From Dryas octopetala (lineage: Eukaryota > Streptophyta > Magnoliopsida > Rosales > Rosaceae), in contig OY992836.1 of assembly GCA_963921425.1 (NCBI GenBank), forward strand, positions 13,051,304 to 13,115,303: DNA of 64,000 nt. Reading direction: 5' to 3'. Shown piece after piece: positions 60,172-64,000 of the stretch. The notes below the pieces were generated by a model. It had not been told where the DNA came from. It did no database searches and saw nothing but the letters and a program-made list of their open reading frames with translations. Made by a program: the position numbers and the translations under genes. Position 1 is the stretch's first letter. Every line of letters starts with the position of its first letter.

Positions 60172-61090
60172 TTTTTTATTATAAAGCCACAATTCATATG
60201 ACATTGAGTAACTTCTCTCGCATGTAATTCAATGAGGTATCAATGTGTTTTTTGCTGCTTCTTTTTTCTTTCAAAGATGAGGGACTAAGGGTACAAGTGT
60301 CTCTTTTTGTCAAGCGCTACTTTTTGTTCCCCAAACAAAGCCGTACAAATTGCAATAACGTTTTCGATGCTCTCCCCTTGTTAGTAGAGGCCCATCCGGC
60401 TAAAGCCAATGAGAAGGAAGCTTTTTTCACAGTGCAGGATAAATTTGTGCACCTATCAGAAAGAATCCAGGACAAGGGAAAAGCAAACACAAATGAGCAC
60501 AAATGGTAACATGCTCGATTTTTATTTTTGGTCCGAAAATCACATGTTGGAATTCTAAGTTGAAAATTAGAGATTGTCCACTTTGCATATTTTTAGTGAA
60601 TTAACTAATTAAAGGTTTATTCTGACAAAAAAAATTAATTACAGGTTTTCATTTCCAATTAATTATCAAAGCAGAAGAGTATGCCACCAGAAAGATTTGT
60701 GCTTTTTCTTTATCTTTTTATTCTTTTTTACTCGTTATTATGAGTATTTTCTTTATTGAATTAAATTGAAATAAGATTGGGAAAAAGGAAGAAAGAAACA
60801 AAGAACAAGCGAAGAAAGACCCTCTTTGTCATGTCTGTACTTGCATTACAAGTCTTTAGATGCAAATGCATGTACCGAGGGGCTTTCTTTTTTTTGGTCG
60901 AAACCGAGGGGATTTCTATAGCGAGAATCTTTGCTTTCCTCTAGAAAATTTGGCCAATTCCATCAAAGTTGTTGCACCCTACAACAATACACCAGGTTTT
61001 TTTCTCTTTTCTTCTTTTTACAATAGCCCAAATCAAAATACATATCAGCCCACCAAAAGAGCCCTCTAACAAGAGATAGTTCCTAGCAGT
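60172..61090. other. Intergenic region, no gene seen
   Basis: AT-rich sequence between the TIR element and the 3' end of the TWD40 gene. The frames seen are short and unsupported. Confidence 0.5.
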
Positions 61091-61094
61091 CACC

Positions 61095-61118
61095 CACAAC
61101 AACAACAACAACAACAAC
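61095..61118. repeat. (CAA)n microsatellite in the 3' flank of the TWD40 gene
   Basis: About seven to eight CAA units (GTT/TTG on the gene strand), some 100 bp past the stop codon of the minus-strand gene, so probably within its 3' UTR. Confidence 0.8.
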
Positions 61119-61213
61119 TCTTATGCAGCAAAATCTACTTTACACCACCTGAAAATTTTGAGGAAAAAGGGATGAACATATGCTATGGCCAGTAGGGAAA
61201 GTAAACTTAGACT

Positions 61214-64000
61214 TCAACCAAAGGGCGAAGGAACGGGTGCTGGCCCTGTGAGTGCATCTGATCTTTTAATGCTTCCCATGCCACATATAATGCAACCAGG
61301 CGTTATGAGAGCCGAAAATTTGGCCCCACAAAGATCACATACATCATATCCAATAGTTGACAGCCGACTAAGAGTGGCGGCACAGAACTGGGAAGGATCT
61401 TCAAGTGGATCAATGGACTTGTTTGACAGACCCCTTTGAACACACATGTCAACTAAGCTCCTCAGCTCATCCTGCTTACTTGGAGGTGCTTTGGACAACA
61501 AGAGTTCAAGCATCTGCTTTGAATAAGCATAATTTTGCACCTCCATGTTCCGCTTAATGGCAGTTCGAATACAATTTATCCTGTGCTTTGCCAGAAGAGG
61601 CAAAGAACCCAGGTGGCGTGAGAGTCTCGCCATTTCATCTTTTGCACTGATTGCACTAGGGCCGTGGACTTTCTGGAGTCGCCCAATTTCCTGCAATCAA
61701 ACCCCAAATAAGAGATTATCTATCTGTTGCTAAAGTATGAATGACTGTCTATGTATTGGCAAAGGGCTGTATTGTACTCTTAAGACATTTAGCCTAAGGA
61801 AGTTGGATCTAATTCCATCTGGTCTATTTGAGAGTTTGAATAATAATTATAATACCTGAAGAAGAGTAACAGCTATCTTGTATTGAGCACAGATGGTCGC
61901 TTGTGATTTGATATCAGCTCCACGAGACTGATCCTTAGCTAGTGCAAGAAAAGCTTCATCAAAGCAAGATAATGCATCTGAAAGTTGATTCTGCTCAAGG
62001 TGAGCAACTCCAGTCTTAAAACATACAGAAGCAGCAGCCCCACGGGGAACCTGTTATGAGGAAAACCATGAAATAAAAGAGGATTAGGAGGGTGGGGAAT
62101 TAGATAGTTATGCATGTGTGTGTAACATGTACATGTATGTATTACCTGTCCAGGACGCACAGAAGATGGTGGAGAAGGAGGCCGCACGGAAGGTTTTCCA
62201 GAATCTGCAGAATTCGGAACCCCAAGGGCGCTAAGATCAAGGGGTTGGGTAGAATGTGGGAACTGAGCTGACTGAACCTGAGGCTGTTGCTGCACAGCAA
62301 CCTGGCTAGAGTATTGTGGTGGGACACCACCATCAGGAAGTCCAATGGACTCGTGCGGAACAACAGCCTGTTGAGTAGCTTGGGGGGGAACACCACCATC
62401 AGGAAAACCAAAATTGGCATTGGATGCATTGACCTGATGAACTGTTTCCTTGTTAATTTCAACCCCTTGAGAAGCTTGATCCAATTTTGAAAGAAAGGTC
62501 CCAGGAGGGGGTAGTGAGGCTGCAACCTGGAGGGATGGTATGGTATTCTGGAAAAAGTCCTCTGGAATAGGTCTAGCCGTAACCCCTCCACCTGTAGGAG
62601 CTTGCTGTGATACTGTTGCAGGTTGAGTAAATGAATCCATACCAAACAGATCACCAGGGGCAGAGCCTACACGAGGAGCCATTGATCCACTATTAACTGG
62701 AGGCGGTTGGGATAACATCTGGCTAAGGTCCTGGGATCCAGTCAATGACTTGGTCCTGCTCATAGGTGGACCCAACCCTTCACCAAGTTTGAATTGCTTC
62801 GTGGCTTCTTTGATCTTATTCACATCCACTGCAGTAGAAGCAATTGGCTTCTCTCTTATTCTAATGTGCAACTTTTTAGTTTTTGAAGTTTCTTCCTCAT
62901 CGCTGCTGCTACCATCAGCTGCACCATACATTGTTTTCTTGAATTCTTCTTCAGCTTTAGCCTGTTCATCTGCCGCACTGGAATTAGCAAACTGTTTGGT
63001 AAGTGTTTCCAGACCCTTCAAGGAATCACCATCAGGCACTCCCTTGGATTTATTAGATGTGGATAAAACTGAAGACAATTGAAGACCATTTCGCTTACTG
63101 TCACCACCTGCGGATGTAAAAGTTTTGACCAAACTATTTTCCCTTACTTCTACGATGTTGCCTCTTCCTTTGATTGAACCCAAGTACACACCTATATGAT
63201 CAGCAATAATGGATGGAATGGTACCATCATCAGTCTTCATGTATGGCATCACCTCTGCAGCCAGTTCCCACTGAGGTATTGCCTTCATGTTAGTTGGGGT
63301 TTTGATTTCCCAGTTCCCACCACCCCATTCAGGACCTTTAGGAACCATACTCTCAGCAGCAAAGTTAGCAAAAATTCCTTGAGTCCATCCAGTAGAGCGG
63401 ACTCTTAAAATCCTCTCACAGTATCGTCTTAGTTCTGAATCAGTGGCATCTTCTTCCAATTTTTGAGCAAGACGTCGCATCGCACTGGGGTTAAGGTGGC
63501 ATATAAAGAGATCTAGCATACTTTCATAATCTGCTATAACTTCAAAGGTTTCTTTTGCACTATCAAACTGACCAAACCTGTCAGAGTACAATATCAAGAA
63601 ATTTAAAAGGAGAAAGATACAGAAAAAGTTTCTTAAAAAAATTGTTAAGACATTTGCAGAATAAAAAATTGAAATGAACAGTTTGTCTTATCTGCATACT
63701 TGATACATGCATATCCCAACTGGCGGAATCGGTGGAATAAATGAGATGTTGGAGGACACCTTGGATAATCTCTAGAGCGCAGAAATTCATCTTTTAAAAC
63801 AGATAAAGCAGTAGAAAACCGGAGAGCTTTGATAGCATAGGCACCCCGCAACACCTAAGTCATTTATATGTTCAGTAAACAAAACAGACGATTAACAAAA
63901 TTCACTAAACAACACATTCTTTCACTCACCTGAGTGAACTGTGGTCCTGCTTGAGATAATGATACAGAAAGATCTCCACAAACAGGAGAGCCTCTTGCAA
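61214..64000 (-). CDS. TWD40 subunit of the TPLATE endocytic complex, C-terminal part
   Basis: The window holds the last five exons: beyond 64000-63930, 63854-63700, 63577-62146, 62050-61856 and 61690-61214. They give about 775 residues to the stop, while the N-terminal WD40 propellers lie outside. The alpha-solenoid part includes DYESMLDLFICHLNPSAMRR and RVRSTGWTQGIFANFAAESM. A long disordered linker has acidic SSSDEEE, a Pro-rich stretch and two PDGGVPPQ repeats. The C-terminus is helical and ends in a cysteine-rich zinc-ribbon-like block, DVCDLCGAKF with CIICGMGSIKRSD. The TPLATE complex acts with AP-2 in clathrin-mediated endocytosis at the plasma membrane. From memory it is closer to TWD40-1 than TWD40-2, but this is not certain. 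The donor at 63699 was chosen because it gives CIKFGQFDSAKET continuity. Confidence 0.88.

Noticed and set aside
60243-60509. 88-residue plus-strand frame
   Set aside because: No recognised family and no gene context, next to a transposon end.

Overview
This window is nuclear DNA from a eudicot, probably a woody one. The evidence is AT-rich intergenic sequence, introns with plant-type GT/AG borders, plant-specific gene families (a CEP peptide precursor, a MIP1/DUF547 protein, a TPLATE-complex WD40 subunit) and plant transposon lineages. A Rosaceae-type host is only an impression from general familiarity. No tRNA, rRNA, CRISPR array or bacterial feature was seen.

Layout. A small secreted-peptide gene (CEP, 1824-2204, +) lies near the left edge. 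A complete CACTA element follows (4251-9757, target duplication TGG) carrying only a TNPA-like gene on the minus strand. From 11.6 to 17.4 kb there are several non-autonomous DNA elements: an unclassified TIR element, a PIF/Harbinger-type element with TAA duplication, and two long-TIR Mutator-like foldbacks. Between them is a second small secreted-peptide gene (15829-16173, -) whose C-terminus resembles a decayed CEP motif. From 18632 to 30817 lies an intact Ty3/Gypsy Tat-lineage retrotransposon with matching 1067-bp LTRs and a perfect GATCA duplication. It encodes gag-pol on the plus strand and a three-exon antisense gene on the minus strand, the most unusual object in the window. A Mutator-like element (33048-34363, 9-bp duplication) and a hAT element (35065-36842, 8-bp duplication) follow.

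The right half holds the conserved host genes. These are a TMEM131-like membrane protein (38017 to about 43525, +), a MIP1-leucine-zipper/DUF547 protein (53209-56976, +, ten coding exons) and the C-terminal part of a TWD40 subunit of the TPLATE endocytic complex (61214 to beyond 64000, -). A long gene-poor stretch (43.6-52.5 kb) separates the first two, and a further TIR element (59133-60171) separates the last two.

The host genes show no operon-like relationship; each has its own promoter and introns. The transposons are mutually independent insertions. Exon structures were read by eye from splice consensus, reading phase and protein continuity. No alignment, domain search or transcript evidence could be run.
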